A DNA stretch of 64,000 nt from Rhizobium sp. NLR16a (GCF_017948245.1 NZ_CP072865.1:2815501-2879500); one strand, 5' to 3'. Shown: positions 8,146 through 18,912, numbered from the stretch's first letter. The notes: generated from the letters alone by a model not told the origin. Translations and numbers: made by a program.

Positions 8146-8203
8146 TCATTCGCTAAAAAGTCAGGGCAGGATGTCGTGCGAAATCCGCGAACCGATTTCG
8201 GCA

Positions 8204-9211
8204 TCATGCCGAGAAGACGGAGGTCGCTCTGATATCCCCGACATGGATGCCGTTCCAGTTGCGCATCGCGGCTGCGGCAAAGGCCATCAGAGCGGCATGC
8301 ACCGTCTCTTCCGTCTCGAAGAAGCGGGCGAGCGCGGCCGCCACCATGGCTTCGGCGGCGCGGGTGGCGCCATCCTCACATTTCAGCGCCATGGCGATGC
8401 CCTTTTCCGGGATCGCAGCGCAGAAGACACCCTCGGCGCCTGTCTTGACGAAGATGCGTCCGGGGGCGATCTGCATCAGTTTCGTGCAGGCGCGGCCGGA
8501 GCCGGCGACATAGAAGGGCTCGGCCATGCAAGCCTCGATCAGGCGGCGGGATGCTTTGGCGCGCACCGGCTCCAGCCCGGTGCCGGTCGCCATCCTGGCA
8601 AAGCCTTGCGCCAGGCTGCGCAAAGGCACGGCATAGGTCGGAATGGAGCAGCCGTCGGTGCCGCAGCTCTCGGCGCCGAGCACGGCGCCGGTCAGGCTTG
8701 CCATCGCGGCCCGGATCTCGACCTGCAGCGGGTGCTCGTAGCCGACATAACCCTTCGGGTCGATATCCCGGTGGCAGCAGGCGCAGATGAAGCCGGCATG
8801 TTTTCCGGAACAATTGTTGTGCAGCGCCGTCGGTGCGTCGAGCGTGCGGGCCTGATGGATCAGGACTTTCTGGTTCATCGACCAGTGGGCGCCGCATTCC
8901 AGCGCTTCGACATTCCGGCCGGCACGCGACAGCATCGAGGCGGCAAGCGCCACATGTTCGTCCTCGCCATTATGGGAGGCGCAGGCGAGCGCCAGCTCCT
9001 TGTCGCCGAAGCCATAGGCATCGGCCGCACCGCTCTCCACCAGCGGCAGCGCCTGCATCGCCTTGCAGGCCGAGCGCGGGAAAACCGCGGCGTCGATGTC
9101 GCCCAGCGAAAAGACAAGCCTGCCGTCGCCATCGACGACCGCCACCGCGCCGCGATGACGACTTTCCACGAGCAGGCCACGGGTGACTTCAATGGTGACA
9201 GGATTGGTCAT
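8204..9211 (-). CDS. L-asparaginase, Rhizobium etli type (class 3)
   Basis: A 335-residue enzyme expected to hydrolyse asparagine to aspartate and ammonia in the cytosol. It belongs to the asparaginase II family that is unrelated to the E. coli enzymes. Family landmarks are present: RSACK with Ser47 and Lys50 (the proposed catalytic Ser-Lys pair), NNCSGKHAGF with Cys134 and Lys137, and ESCGTDGCSIP with Cys183 and Cys188. Cys134, Lys137 and Cys188 match the zinc-binding residues described for the R. etli enzyme, offset by one. It stands alone, without the permease and aspartase genes of the inducible ans operon, so it may be the constitutive isozyme. That last point is inference. Confidence 0.88.
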   Translation of the reverse strand: MTNPVTIEVTRGLLVESRHRGAVAVVDGDGRLVFSLGDIDAAVFPRSACKAMQALPLVESGAADAYGFGDKELALACASHNGEDEHVALAASMLSRAGRNVEALECGAHWSMNQKVLIHQARTLDAPTALHNNCSGKHAGFICACCHRDIDPKGYVGYEHPLQVEIRAAMASLTGAVLGAESCGTDGCSIPTYAVPLRSLAQGFARMATGTGLEPVRAKASRRLIEACMAEPFYVAGSGRACTKLMQIAPGRIFVKTGAEGVFCAAIPEKGIAMALKCEDGATRAAEAMVAAALARFFETEETVHAALMAFAAAAMRNWNGIHVGDIRATSVFSA

Positions 9212-9395
9212 GGGCTCTCATCCGGATGCTGGCGGGATGGGCAGGCATAACGCGTCAGGGCGCGAAAGCCAACGGGGTTTGGGTGGCCTGTTTCGCGCGG
9301 CAAGTACGTGACGTACGGCGGAGTAGCAAGTGGCTGCGCCAATTCTCCGTCGGGACAGTCGCGCCTTCTGCCGGTCGAGCCCCTACCCTCCGTCA

Positions 9396-9416
9396 TTCCA
9401 GGCCTTGAGCCTGGAA
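9396..9416. repeat. Short intergenic palindrome
   Basis: TTCCAGGC-cttga-GCCTGGAA within cgtcattccagg...ggaatcca. Palindromes of this GTCATTCC...GGAATCC type are scattered through alphaproteobacterial intergenic DNA. The rest of the 9212-9565 gap (355 bases) shows no gene. Confidence 0.5.
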
Positions 9417-9565
9417 TCCAGCCCCGGGGCTCGACCAAGCAACTCCGTCGGACGGCGATCGCCTCATCGCAATACTCATCACAGAAACTGACGCATGCGA
9501 TCGAAAACTATCGTTTTCCTGATGTGTGGGATGCAGCTAAGAGTGGTGCGTCAGGAACCGCCCCC

Positions 9566-10777
9566 ATGTCATCCAGTTTCTCCCTCATCCTGCGCGACAA
9601 CAGGATCCGCATTCCCGCGGTGACGCTCGTCGCGCTTGCCTTTACCTATGCTTCGACCGCGCCTTACCAGTCGATCATCGGGATCAACGAACTCGGCTTG
9701 AGCAACGGCGCCTATTCGGCGCTGGTGTTCTTTTCGGCGATCGTCAACGTGGCGACGAGTCTGACGCTCGGCATCTGGTCGGACAGGCTGAAGGAACGCC
9801 GGCCGCTGGTGCTCTCGCTTTCGGTGGCCGGCATGCTCGGCTTCGGATCGATCGCGATCATCCACAGCCCGGCAATCTTCATCTTTTCGACGCTGCTGCT
9901 GGTGCCGATGAGCGGCTCCACCTATTCATTGCTCTTCGCCAGCCTGCGCGCCAGGACCAACCAGATGGAGCGTGGCGAGGGCGCTGCGGTGACGGCAACG
10001 GTGCGGGCGCTGTTTTCCGGCTCCTGGGCGCTGGCGCCGGGGCTGATCGGCCTTTATCTCGTCAACTCGCCATCGATGACGCCGGCCTATGGCATCGCGG
10101 CGCTCGCCAGCTGCACCTGCTTCTGCCTGTATTTCTTCTTCGCCCCCGGCAACGGCAGCGCCGGCCCTCCCCCGGATCCGGTCGGTTTCCTCGCTTCGCT
10201 GAAGCGAATCTTCATGCCCAACGTGCTGATCCGCGTCTTCATCATGGCGCTGCTGTTCGCGCTGCAGCGGCTGAACGGCATGCTTCTGCCGCTGATCATC
10301 ACCCGTGCGGCGGGCGGAAACGTCGCCGACGTCGGTTTCATCGCCGGGCTGACGGCGCTTCTCGAAATGCCGTTCATGATGATGTGGGGCATGACGCAGC
10401 GGCGCTTCCGCACCGCGCATGTGCTCGCCCTCGGCGCGCTGATCTATTGCGCGTATCTGCTGCTGCTCGGATTTGCTTCCGCACCATGGCACATCTATGC
10501 GCTGCTGCTCGTCAACGCCTGCGGCGCGGCGGCAATCCTCAGCGTGCCGATCACCTATCTGCAGGACCTGATCGCCGACCGGCCGGGGCTCGGAACCTCG
10601 CTGCTCTCGCTCAACACCTTCATCGGCACCGGCATCGCCGCCGGGCTCTTCGCCTTCGGAACATCGCTCACCGATTATTCCGGCACCGCCTTCGTCGGCG
10701 CCGGCGCGGGTCTGGCGGCGATTGGGGCGTTGCTCCATCTGGAAAGCAGCAGGCGGCAGGCGCGGCAGCCGGCCTGA
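9566..10777 (+). CDS. MFS transporter, sugar-efflux (SET) type
   Basis: A 403-residue inner-membrane carrier with about 12 spans in two halves. The loop between spans 2 and 3 has GIWSDRLKERRPLVL, the major-facilitator motif A position. The order and the NELGLSNGAYSALVFFSAIV segment recall the SetA/SetB sugar efflux group. The ATG at 9566 is chosen because the protein then begins directly before the first span. A longer open frame to 9308 has no membrane or protein-like character and covers a repeat. The gene is monocistronic and the substrate is not certain. Confidence 0.8.
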   Translation: MSSSFSLILRDNRIRIPAVTLVALAFTYASTAPYQSIIGINELGLSNGAYSALVFFSAIVNVATSLTLGIWSDRLKERRPLVLSLSVAGMLGFGSIAIIHSPAIFIFSTLLLVPMSGSTYSLLFASLRARTNQMERGEGAAVTATVRALFSGSWALAPGLIGLYLVNSPSMTPAYGIAALASCTCFCLYFFFAPGNGSAGPPPDPVGFLASLKRIFMPNVLIRVFIMALLFALQRLNGMLLPLIITRAAGGNVADVGFIAGLTALLEMPFMMMWGMTQRRFRTAHVLALGALIYCAYLLLLGFASAPWHIYALLLVNACGAAAILSVPITYLQDLIADRPGLGTSLLSLNTFIGTGIAAGLFAFGTSLTDYSGTAFVGAGAGLAAIGALLHLESSRRQARQPA

Positions 10778-10825
10778 TTGCAGGCGGCGCAGGGCACACG
10801 ACCGGTTCAATCGCCGCGCCTCAAT

Positions 10826-11217
10826 CTAACGCGCCATGATGCGGTGGGCGCAGCGGCGGGCGCCGGCAAGGCTATCTTCGCCGCGCTCGACGTCGGTGCC
10901 GAGGGCGGCGCGGAGGGTTTCGAGTTCGGAGCGGCAGAAGCCCGCGCAGGCGGTGACCGCCGCGCAGATCGGACAGTGATTTTCAACCAGCATGAAGGAG
11001 CCGTCCGCCTCCCGCCAACTGTCGGCCATGTAACCCTCACGGGTGCGGATCGCAGCCAGGCCCTCGGCACGAGCGGCAAGCTCGCCGGCGTTCGAGCTCG
11101 TGGCGATAGCGCTGCAGCGTCTCGGTTTCGCGGGCGGAGATGACGGCGTCGAGCGCTCCCGCCCCAAGCTGGTCGACGAGGGTGCCGAGGAGAACGGCCC
11201 TCGGCAGCTCGTTCAGC
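10826..11217 (-). pseudogene. Truncated regulator with C-terminal cysteine cluster
   Basis: The remnant of a helix-turn-helix regulator of the ArsR/SufR-like group. The C-terminal half is intact: REGYMADSWREADGSFMLVE, then NHCPICAAVTACAGFCRSEL with four cysteines (a probable metal or Fe-S site), ending RRCAHRIMAR. Upstream the frame breaks near 11095 and continues in another frame as LVDQLGAGALDAVISARETE, reaching back to about 11217. There it stops abruptly against DNA of the neighbouring transporter remnant. The DNA-binding N-terminus is missing, so the gene cannot work as a repressor. Confidence 0.75.
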
Positions 11218-11640
11218 GGCCGACAAGCCTATCTGGCGATCGTCGCCGGCGCGCTGATCGAGACGGCGGCGACCGGTTCGCTGGCCCTGTTTCTCGCCAA
11301 GGACAATCCGCAGGGGGATTTGCCGCTCATCATGCCGGCGGCGGCCGCCATGTTCATGATGGGCTTCGGCCTCGGTCTCGGCTGGGCGCATCTCGTCGCC
11401 GTGGTGCTGAAGCTCGTCGCCAGCAACGAACAGGACAAGGCCTCGGCGGCAATCCCGACGATGAGCTCGCTCGGCGGGGCATTCGGTGCCGCCTTTGCCG
11501 GGCTCATCGCCAATGGCGCCGGCCTCGTCGAACCGGGCGGTGTGCCAGGAGCACTGTTGGCGGCGCATTGGCTTTATCTGCTGATGGCGCTGCCGGGCAT
11601 CATCGCGATTGCGACGGCGATAACCCTGAGAGACAGGTGA
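11218..11640 (+). pseudogene. MFS transporter, C-terminal fragment only
   Basis: About 140 residues of a 12-span carrier, with roughly the last four membrane helices (YLAIVAGALIETAATGSLAL, then MFMMGFGLGLGWAHLVAV, and later LYLLMALPGIIAIATAITLR). It ends normally at 11640. No start codon or N-terminal two-thirds exist upstream; at about 11218 the sequence changes to the truncated regulator on the opposite strand. It is a deletion remnant. A perfect hairpin terminator follows at 11645. Confidence 0.78.
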
Positions 11641-11644
11641 ATTG

Positions 11645-11674
11645 AAAAGGCGCCTCGGTTTCGGGGCGCCTTTT
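11645..11674. terminator. Rho-independent terminator, bidirectional
   Basis: AAAAGGCGCC-tcggtttcgg-GGCGCCTTTT: a perfect 10-bp stem with A-runs and T-runs on the two sides, so it can serve both strands. It separates the transporter remnant from the convergent methyltransferase gene ending at 11699. Confidence 0.88.
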
Positions 11675-11698
11675 CACGACTGAATGATTTCCGTGCTC

Positions 11699-12478
11699 TC
11701 AGGCGACGTTGCGCTCCGGTTCCGGCTCCTGCTGGACAACCTCCTGCTTCACGCCGAGATAGAGGACGGAGCCGCGGCCGATGCCATAGGTATCGCAAAC
11801 GTCGGGCGTCAGGAAATCGGTGACCGGAATCTGCTGGACCGCCAAACCGGCGCGCCGGATCACGTCGATGAAGCCGGACCTCGAGAAGATGCGCACATGG
11901 TCATCCTGGCCGAAATGCGCCCAGCGGCCTTCCGGCGTCGTCACCTCGGGATTTTCATAGGTGTCTTCGATCGACAGGCAGATGGGCGCCATCAGGATGG
12001 CGACGCTGTCCTGCTTGAGAACACGCCGGATTTCCGCGGTGGCACGCACCGGATCGTCGACATGTTCGAGCACATGAGAGCAAAGCACGAAGTCGAAGCT
12101 CTCATCGGCATAGGGCAGGTTATGGATATCAGCCTTGTCGTCTGCCTCCGGCATATGCATGTCGCAGCTGCGGTAGAAGACGTGCGGGTGGCTTTTGAGC
12201 CAGAAGCTCAAGGCCCGGCCCGGCGCAATGTCCAGGAAGCGCACGGCCTTTGCCTGGTCGAGCCGCTGGAACACCGGCGTCAGGAACAGCGCGTAAAGCC
12301 TGTCGCGATCGGTCGAATGACAATTGGGGCAGCTATAGGCCTGATGGTTGATCGTCTCGAATTCATCGATGCGATAGGGAAAGCCATGTTCGACCGCCTT
12401 GTCGATGTAGTAGCGCGGAAGCGGTACGAAATGCGGAATTCTGCTGCGGCAGATGGGGCAGGCGTGGAATAGAGCCAT
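11699..12478 (-). CDS. Class I SAM methyltransferase with zinc-ribbon start
   Basis: A 259-residue protein. The first 55 residues carry two CxxC pairs (CPIC at 7-10 and CPNC at 50-53), probably a small zinc knuckle. A Rossmann methyltransferase domain follows, with motif I FLDIAPG at 81-87, an acidic NLPYADESFDFVLCSHVLEH motif IV region, and a long C-terminal part. Such two-part methyltransferases often act on sugars or surface lipids, but the acceptor cannot be read here. The ATG at 12478 follows AGGAA. The gene has its own terminator and is not clearly in an operon. Confidence 0.82.
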   Translation of the reverse strand: MALFHACPICRSRIPHFVPLPRYYIDKAVEHGFPYRIDEFETINHQAYSCPNCHSTDRDRLYALFLTPVFQRLDQAKAVRFLDIAPGRALSFWLKSHPHVFYRSCDMHMPEADDKADIHNLPYADESFDFVLCSHVLEHVDDPVRATAEIRRVLKQDSVAILMAPICLSIEDTYENPEVTTPEGRWAHFGQDDHVRIFSRSGFIDVIRRAGLAVQQIPVTDFLTPDVCDTYGIGRGSVLYLGVKQEVVQQEPEPERNVA

Positions 12479-12639
12479 TGTATTCCTCGTAGGGACCTTA
12501 CAACGCGCAAGCAACGCCACATCGGGATGCGCAGTTTCGGGGCCAAGTTTCGATCAGACGACTGTTCAACGACCCCGGAGACTCACAGACAGCCAGGATC
12601 AACTTCACCTTGCGCACGAATGCTGGTCCGAAGCTGACC

Positions 12640-13671
<1,032 letters not shown>

Positions 13672-13712
13672 TCAGCCCGGCCGGCTTGGGAAGGCTGCAA
13701 GCGGCAAGGGCG

Positions 13713-15530
13713 TCAATTCGCCTCGCCCAGGAAATGGAAGGCAAGGCCCTCATCGCTCTCCTTGGCGGCCGACTTGATGACGGCGATCTCGGCGCTGACG
13801 CGGTTGATATCGTCGATGACGAGGCCTTCCGGCAGTTCGAGAACGCCGATCGAGCAGCGCATCAGCGGGAACAGGGCCTCGGTGCCGGTGCGGTCGTGGC
13901 CGAGGATGCGGCCGGCGGCGCGGTGCTCGCCGGAATAAAGATCGAGCACGTCGTCGTGGAAATCGCTGATCAGCCGGTCGAGGATCTCGGTCAGCTCCTC
14001 CTTCGTCCAGCCGACGACGCCGATGAAAAAATCATCGCCGCCGACATGGCCGAGGAAATGGCGCTCGGCGAAGAAATAGCGGCGCATTAGCGCGGCAAAG
14101 AGCGAGATCGCATGATCGCCGAGATGGAAGCCGTAGGCATCGTTGAACGGCTTGAAGTTGTCGAAGTCGCAATAGCAGAAGTGGCGGACCTCATCGCCGT
14201 CGCGGCCGGACTGGCGCATGAAGTCGCGGATGGCGCGATTGCCCGGGAGGCCGGTCAGAGGGTTCTGGTCCTGGGCGGTCTTCAGCTGTTTCTCGTTGAT
14301 GACCTTGATCAGTGAAGCGGCGGAAACAACGCCGGCATAACGCATATTGTCGGTCAGGATCAGGCAGTTGCTGCCCTCCATATTGGCGAAGATCGCCATC
14401 AGCTGCTCGGCATCGCTGTCGAGGCCAACGATCGGCGCCATCTCGACGAAATGCGAGATGCTGCGCTCATACATCTTGTTCTTCAGGAGGTCACGGCCAA
14501 AGGGCTGATAAATATACTCTTTGAGGTGCTGCTCGTGGATGATGCCGCGCGGTTCGCTATTGGCGTTGAGGACGGGAAAAAAGGCCTGGCGCGGATTGCG
14601 GCGGAAGAGCTCGAAGACGCTGTCGATGCTGTCGTTTTCGTAGACCGTCGGCAAGAGCTCGATCTGCTTGCGGATGAGGATTTCGTCGAGCGACTGGCTC
14701 GCCCGCTTGCTCTTACCGAGTTCCTGCAGATGCGGGAAGGACGGCGCCAGCTCCGACATGTGCGTGGTCGGCCGGGAAATGAACCATCCTTGGACGAGAT
14801 CGACGCCATATTCGCGGCAGGCGATGAATTCGGCCTCGGTCTCGATGCCTTCGGCCACGACGCGCGTGCCAAGCACATGGGCGATGTTGACGATGCTCTT
14901 CAGCAGATGACGCTTGCGGGCGCTGCGGTCGATCTCGGCGACGAAATGGCGGTCGATCTTCAGATAGTCGACGGCATAATCGCAAAGCAGTTTCATCTCG
15001 CCGTGACCGACGCCGAAATCGTCGATCGCCAGCTTGAAGCCGGCCCGCCGCAACTTTGAAACCAGGGCGGCGAATTCCGGCACGCTGGTATTGTCGAAGC
15101 GCTCGGAGAATTCGAAACAGATGGAGGACGGCGGAATATTCGCCGTTCGCAAATGTTGCAGCAGGCTCTCCACCAGGCGCTCGCCATCGTGGATCAGCCG
15201 GACGTCAAGATTGAGGAACAGCGTCGAGGTGGAGAAATTCGACAGCGTCGCGAACTTGGCGAGCGCGCGGCTGGCGACCATCTGTTCGAGCTGCAGCAGC
15301 TGACAGGTCCGATGCGCCTCGTCGAGAATATCGGCCGGCGTGTCGTAGCCGATGCGTTCCTGGCCGCGCATGAGGGACTCGTAACCGAATACCGTACCGG
15401 TGCCGGCTTCGACGATCGGCTGGAAGGCGTTTTCGACCACGAGCTTGGCAAGGGTTACAATCTGATCGCTCGCATAACGACGCAGCACGCCAGGCTCGAC
15501 GGCGCCAGCCAAAGATATTGCAGTGTTCAC
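13713..15530 (-). CDS. EAL-CBS-GGDEF cyclic-di-GMP protein
   Basis: A 605-residue cytosolic signalling protein with domains in the order EAL (about 30-265), CBS pair (about 285-415) and GGDEF (about 425-600). The EAL domain keeps its metal and catalytic residues: E51 (in ESL), N107, E140, D170-D171 (DDFGVGHG), K191 and E227. Phosphodiesterase activity is therefore likely. The GGDEF signature reads GGDDF at 497-501, a conservative change that may keep activity or turn the domain into a GTP sensor. CBS pairs bind adenine nucleotides or SAM, so energy state may control turnover. There are no membrane spans, and it is monocistronic. Confidence 0.92.
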   Translation of the reverse strand: MNTAISLAGAVEPGVLRRYASDQIVTLAKLVVENAFQPIVEAGTGTVFGYESLMRGQERIGYDTPADILDEAHRTCQLLQLEQMVASRALAKFATLSNFSTSTLFLNLDVRLIHDGERLVESLLQHLRTANIPPSSICFEFSERFDNTSVPEFAALVSKLRRAGFKLAIDDFGVGHGEMKLLCDYAVDYLKIDRHFVAEIDRSARKRHLLKSIVNIAHVLGTRVVAEGIETEAEFIACREYGVDLVQGWFISRPTTHMSELAPSFPHLQELGKSKRASQSLDEILIRKQIELLPTVYENDSIDSVFELFRRNPRQAFFPVLNANSEPRGIIHEQHLKEYIYQPFGRDLLKNKMYERSISHFVEMAPIVGLDSDAEQLMAIFANMEGSNCLILTDNMRYAGVVSAASLIKVINEKQLKTAQDQNPLTGLPGNRAIRDFMRQSGRDGDEVRHFCYCDFDNFKPFNDAYGFHLGDHAISLFAALMRRYFFAERHFLGHVGGDDFFIGVVGWTKEELTEILDRLISDFHDDVLDLYSGEHRAAGRILGHDRTGTEALFPLMRCSIGVLELPEGLVIDDINRVSAEIAVIKSAAKESDEGLAFHFLGEAN

Positions 15531-15689
15531 TGTGGGCCGATCTCCACTGCGACTTGTTCTTCTTGGTCAGGAACCTGCCGCAGAAGGATCAACGAACCCT
15601 TTCGCCAATATGAAAGTTTTGTGAAAGACGCGGCTCGCCGGCACGCGTTGCGCGTGAATTCGAATTCCCCATTACAAGCATTGGCTTAT

Positions 15690-15932
15690 TCAGGCGGAGC
15701 GACTGCGCTGCGCCTCATGATCGGCAAACATGTCGGCGACGCATCTGCCGCCGGAGGCGACGCTCTCGTCGTCGAGGAGATCTGCCTTGATTTCGCCGAG
15801 CTTGCGGGCGGTATCCCAGAGGCGCAGCGCCTCGCGGACGACCTCACTGCTCGAGGCGTAACCACCCGTGTCGACGGCGGCACGGATGCCCGCTGCCTGT
15901 TGCGGAGAGATGGAAACGGTGACCATCGGCAT
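15690..15932 (-). CDS. ParD-family antitoxin, no toxin partner
   Basis: An 80-residue protein with the ribbon-helix-helix start MPMVTVSISPQQAAGIRAAV, then TGGYASSSEVVREALRLWD, typical of ParD/CopG antitoxins that bind their own operator. The ATG at 15932 follows GGGAGGAAG. In ParDE systems the toxin gene overlaps or follows the antitoxin. Here the 160 bases downstream, to the start of the c-di-GMP gene at 15530, hold no ParE-like frame. It is therefore an orphan antitoxin, either a relic or one acting on a distant toxin. Confidence 0.78.
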   Translation of the reverse strand: MPMVTVSISPQQAAGIRAAVDTGGYASSSEVVREALRLWDTARKLGEIKADLLDDESVASGGRCVADMFADHEAQRSRSA

Positions 15933-16126
15933 GGACTTCCTCCCTTTTTTCTTCAGGCAGTACCCTGCCTTTGGGGGACGCATGACCATTTTCGGCATTC
16001 CAGGCGCTTGCGCCGGTGCCATTGGTGCATTCGCACCGGAAGCATCCGGAGATGCCGGACGGCTCTAATCCCTAAAGTCTAATCCCCCGCCATTCCCTTG
16101 TCAAAAAAGAAAAGGCCCATCGCCGT

Positions 16127-16675
16127 TCAACTGCGCAGGCCAAGGCCGAAGGCGATCATCGTCCATCCCTGGACGATCAGGTCGACGGCCAGGAAGAGGC
16201 CAAGGACCCAGAGGCTGTTCACCGGCCAGCCCAGCGCGATGACAAACCCGGCAAGCGCCGTTATGACACCGCTGATAGCGATCCAGCGCCAACCCTTGAG
16301 CGGTCGCATGCGCATCCCGACCCAGAGACGGAATAGGCCGGCCACGAGCAGCGCAATGGAAAGAAACAGGGTCAAGGCCGCCGAGGTGAAAATGGGATTG
16401 ACGAAGGCGCAGATGCCGGCAAGCACGTAAAGCACGCCGCTCAAAGCCCAGAAGAGCACCTGATCCCAGCGGCGCAGCTGAAAAGCGTGGACGAGATAGA
16501 TGACGCCGCCGGCCAGCATGAGCATGCCGACGTAAAAGACCGAAGCAACGGTCGCCATCAACAGATTGCTGAGAGCGATGAGGCCGCAGATAAGAAGCAG
16601 GACCCCGAGGCCGAGGAACCATGCCCATTTCGATCGCAGCGAGGATTCGGGCATATCATTGAAGACGCTGGTCAT
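16127..16675 (-). CDS. HdeD-family membrane protein
   Basis: A 182-residue protein with about six membrane spans in three similar pairs, the DUF308/HdeD pattern. Landmarks are WFLGLGVLLLICGLIALSNL, FYVGMLMLAGGVIYLVHAFQ and WRWIAISGVITALAGFVIAL. HdeD is linked to acid resistance in enterobacteria; the rhizobial role is not established. The ATG at 16675 follows a strong AGGAGGTGTGCT. It is divergent from betI, about 140 bases apart, so the betI operator may lie in a shared promoter region. Confidence 0.85.
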   Translation of the reverse strand: MTSVFNDMPESSLRSKWAWFLGLGVLLLICGLIALSNLLMATVASVFYVGMLMLAGGVIYLVHAFQLRRWDQVLFWALSGVLYVLAGICAFVNPIFTSAALTLFLSIALLVAGLFRLWVGMRMRPLKGWRWIAISGVITALAGFVIALGWPVNSLWVLGLFLAVDLIVQGWTMIAFGLGLRS

Positions 16676-16758
16676 AGCACACCTCCTGATCATTTGAATA
16701 TGTTGCCCCAGTTCTTCCGGAAAAGATGTGAGCCAAATCAATTCGCTTAAGATTTTTG

Positions 16759-16778
16759 TTGATTGATCAGTCAATCAA
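16759..16778. promoter_or_regulatory. Candidate BetI operator
   Basis: A palindrome TTGATTGA-tcag-TCAATCAA located 37 bases before the betI start. Half-sites of this TTGATTGA form agree with what is known of BetI boxes in proteobacteria. It should allow choline-responsive autorepression of betIBA, and is close enough (about 85 bases) to influence the divergent hdeD-like gene. Confidence 0.7.
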
Positions 16779-16814
16779 AAATAAGATGGGCCTCGTTTTC
16801 AGGAGGTAGCGGGC

Positions 16815-17447
16815 GTGCCCAAGGTCGGGATGGAGCCGGTGCGCCGCAAGGCGCTTGTCGATGCGGCGCTGCGGGTGATCGGCGATCACGGCTCGCTCGC
16901 CGTGACCATGTCCGATATCGCCCGCCAGGCCGGCGTCTCGCCGGCGCTTGCCCATCATTATTTCGGCAGCAAGGAGCAATTGCTGATCGAGACGATCCGC
17001 TCGCTGCTCCGGCAGCTGCGCCGCGATACGGTGGCGGCGCTGAAGGAGGCGCGCACGCCGCGTGAGCGGCTTTCGGCCGTCATCCGCGTCAGCTTCCATG
17101 CCGACCAGTTCGCGCCCGATACAATTGCCGCCTGGCTTGCCTTTTACGCCGAAGCGCAGCGTTCGGAGGAGACGCGCCGCTTCCTGGTGATCTATGCCCG
17201 CAGGCTGCGCTCCAACCTGCTCGCCGATCTCAAGGCGCTGCTGCCAGCCGACGCCGCAGAACGCATCGCCGAGGGCGCTGCGGCGATGATCGACGGGCTC
17301 TATATCAGGCAAAGTCTGAAATCGGCGCCGATCGGCATCGAAGCCTCGATCGCGCTGACGGAGGATTATGTAAACGCCCTTCTGGCCAGCGCCTCCCCTT
17401 TTAACGGGGGAAGGAAAAACTACCTCGCACCATCCAAGGACAAATGA
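16815..17447 (+). CDS. betI: BetI, TetR-type repressor of choline oxidation
   Basis: A 210-residue TetR-family regulator. The N-terminal helix-turn-helix (about residues 10-55) reads [20 protein letters not shown] then [20 protein letters not shown], characteristic of BetI. The start is a GTG at 16815 after AGGAGGTAGCGGGC. BetI represses the bet genes and releases DNA when choline is present. It is the first gene of betI-betB-betA, and betB starts two bases after its stop. The BetC choline-sulfatase gene found in the Sinorhizobium meliloti operon is absent. Confidence 0.93.
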   Translation: MPKVGMEPVRRKALVDAALRVIGDHGSLAVTMSDIARQAGVSPALAHHYFGSKEQLLIETIRSLLRQLRRDTVAALKEARTPRERLSAVIRVSFHADQFAPDTIAAWLAFYAEAQRSEETRRFLVIYARRLRSNLLADLKALLPADAAERIAEGAAAMIDGLYIRQSLKSAPIGIEASIALTEDYVNALLASASPFNGGRKNYLAPSKDK

Positions 17448-17448
17448 C

Positions 17449-18912
17449 ATGAAAGCCCAGCCAAAAGCCTCGCACTTCATCGATGGCGAATATGTCGAGG
17501 ATAGCGATGGCACTGTCATCGAGAGCCTTTATCCTGCCACCGGCGAGGTGATCGCCCGGCTGCATGCGGCAACGCCTGCGATCGTCGAACAGGCTATCGC
17601 GGCGGCCAAACGCGCCCAGCCGGAATGGGCGGCAATGAGCCCGATGGCGCGTGGCCGCATCTTGAAGCGCGCCGCCGAGATCATGCGCGAGCGCAACCGC
17701 GAGCTTTCCGAACTGGAAACGCTCGATACCGGCAAGCCGATCCAGGAGACGATCGTCGCCGACCCGACGTCGGGCGCAGACGCCTTCGAATTCTTCGGCG
17801 GCGTCGCGCCGGCCGGGCTCAACGGCTCTCATATCCCGCTCGGCCAGGATTTTGCCTATACCAAGCGTGTCCCCCTCGGCGTCTGCGTCGGCATCGGCGC
17901 CTGGAACTATCCGCAGCAGATCGCCTGCTGGAAAGCGGCCCCGGCGCTGATCTCAGGCAATGCCATGGTATTCAAGCCGTCGGAAAACACGCCGCTCGGC
18001 GCCCTGAAGATCGCCGAGATCCTGCACGAGGCGGGGCTGCCGAAGGGGCTCTTCAACGTCATCCAAGGCGACCGCGAGACCGGGCCGCTGCTCGTCAACC
18101 ATACCGACGTCGCCAAGGTGTCGCTGACCGGATCGGTGCCAACAGGGCGCCGGGTGGCAGCGGCTGCGGCCGGCAGCCTCAAGCATGTGACCATGGAACT
18201 CGGCGGCAAGTCGCCGCTCATCGTTTTCGACGACGCCGATCTCGACTCGGCGGTCGGCGGCGCCATGCTCGGCAATTTCTATTCGACCGGCCAGGTCTGC
18301 TCGAACGGCACCCGCGTCTTCGTGCAGAAGGGGATCAAGACGGAGTTCCTGAAGCGGCTGAAGGCGCGCACCGAGGCGATGATGATCGGCGACCCGATGG
18401 ATGAGGCGACGCAGATCGGCCCGATGGTTTCCTGGGCGCAGCGCGAGAAAGTGATCGCCTATATCGAAAAGGGCAAGGCCGAAGGCGCAAGCCTGATTGC
18501 CGGCGGCGGCATTCCGAACAATGTCTCGGGCGAAGGTTATTACGTGCAGCCGACGGTCTTTGCCGATGTCACCGACGACATGACGATCGCCCGCGAGGAG
18601 ATCTTCGGGCCTGTCATGTCGGTGCTCGATTTCGACGATGAGGACGAGGTGATCGGCCGCGCCAATGCCAGCGAATTCGGCCTCTCCGGCGGCGTCTTCA
18701 CCGCCGACCTCACCCGCGCCCACCGCGTCGTCGACCGGCTGGAGGCCGGCACGCTGTGGATCAACACCTATAATCTCTGCCCGGTCGAGATCCCCTTCGG
18801 CGGCTCGAAACAATCGGGCTTCGGCCGCGAGAATTCGCTGGCGGCGCTGGAGCATTATTCCGAGCTGAAGACGGTTTACGTCGGCATGGGGCCGGTGGCG
18901 GCGCCTTATTGA
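17449..18912 (+). CDS. betB: Betaine aldehyde dehydrogenase
   Basis: A 487-residue NAD(P)-dependent aldehyde dehydrogenase that oxidises betaine aldehyde to glycine betaine, an osmoprotectant. The cofactor domain shows [20 protein letters not shown] and the [11 protein letters not shown] turn. The catalytic base is E250 (MELGGKSP) and the nucleophile is C284 ([15 protein letters not shown], the BADH version of the motif). It lies between betI and betA and is presumably cotranscribed with both. Confidence 0.95.
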   Translation: MKAQPKASHFIDGEYVEDSDGTVIESLYPATGEVIARLHAATPAIVEQAIAAAKRAQPEWAAMSPMARGRILKRAAEIMRERNRELSELETLDTGKPIQETIVADPTSGADAFEFFGGVAPAGLNGSHIPLGQDFAYTKRVPLGVCVGIGAWNYPQQIACWKAAPALISGNAMVFKPSENTPLGALKIAEILHEAGLPKGLFNVIQGDRETGPLLVNHTDVAKVSLTGSVPTGRRVAAAAAGSLKHVTMELGGKSPLIVFDDADLDSAVGGAMLGNFYSTGQVCSNGTRVFVQKGIKTEFLKRLKARTEAMMIGDPMDEATQIGPMVSWAQREKVIAYIEKGKAEGASLIAGGGIPNNVSGEGYYVQPTVFADVTDDMTIAREEIFGPVMSVLDFDDEDEVIGRANASEFGLSGGVFTADLTRAHRVVDRLEAGTLWINTYNLCPVEIPFGGSKQSGFGRENSLAALEHYSELKTVYVGMGPVAAPY

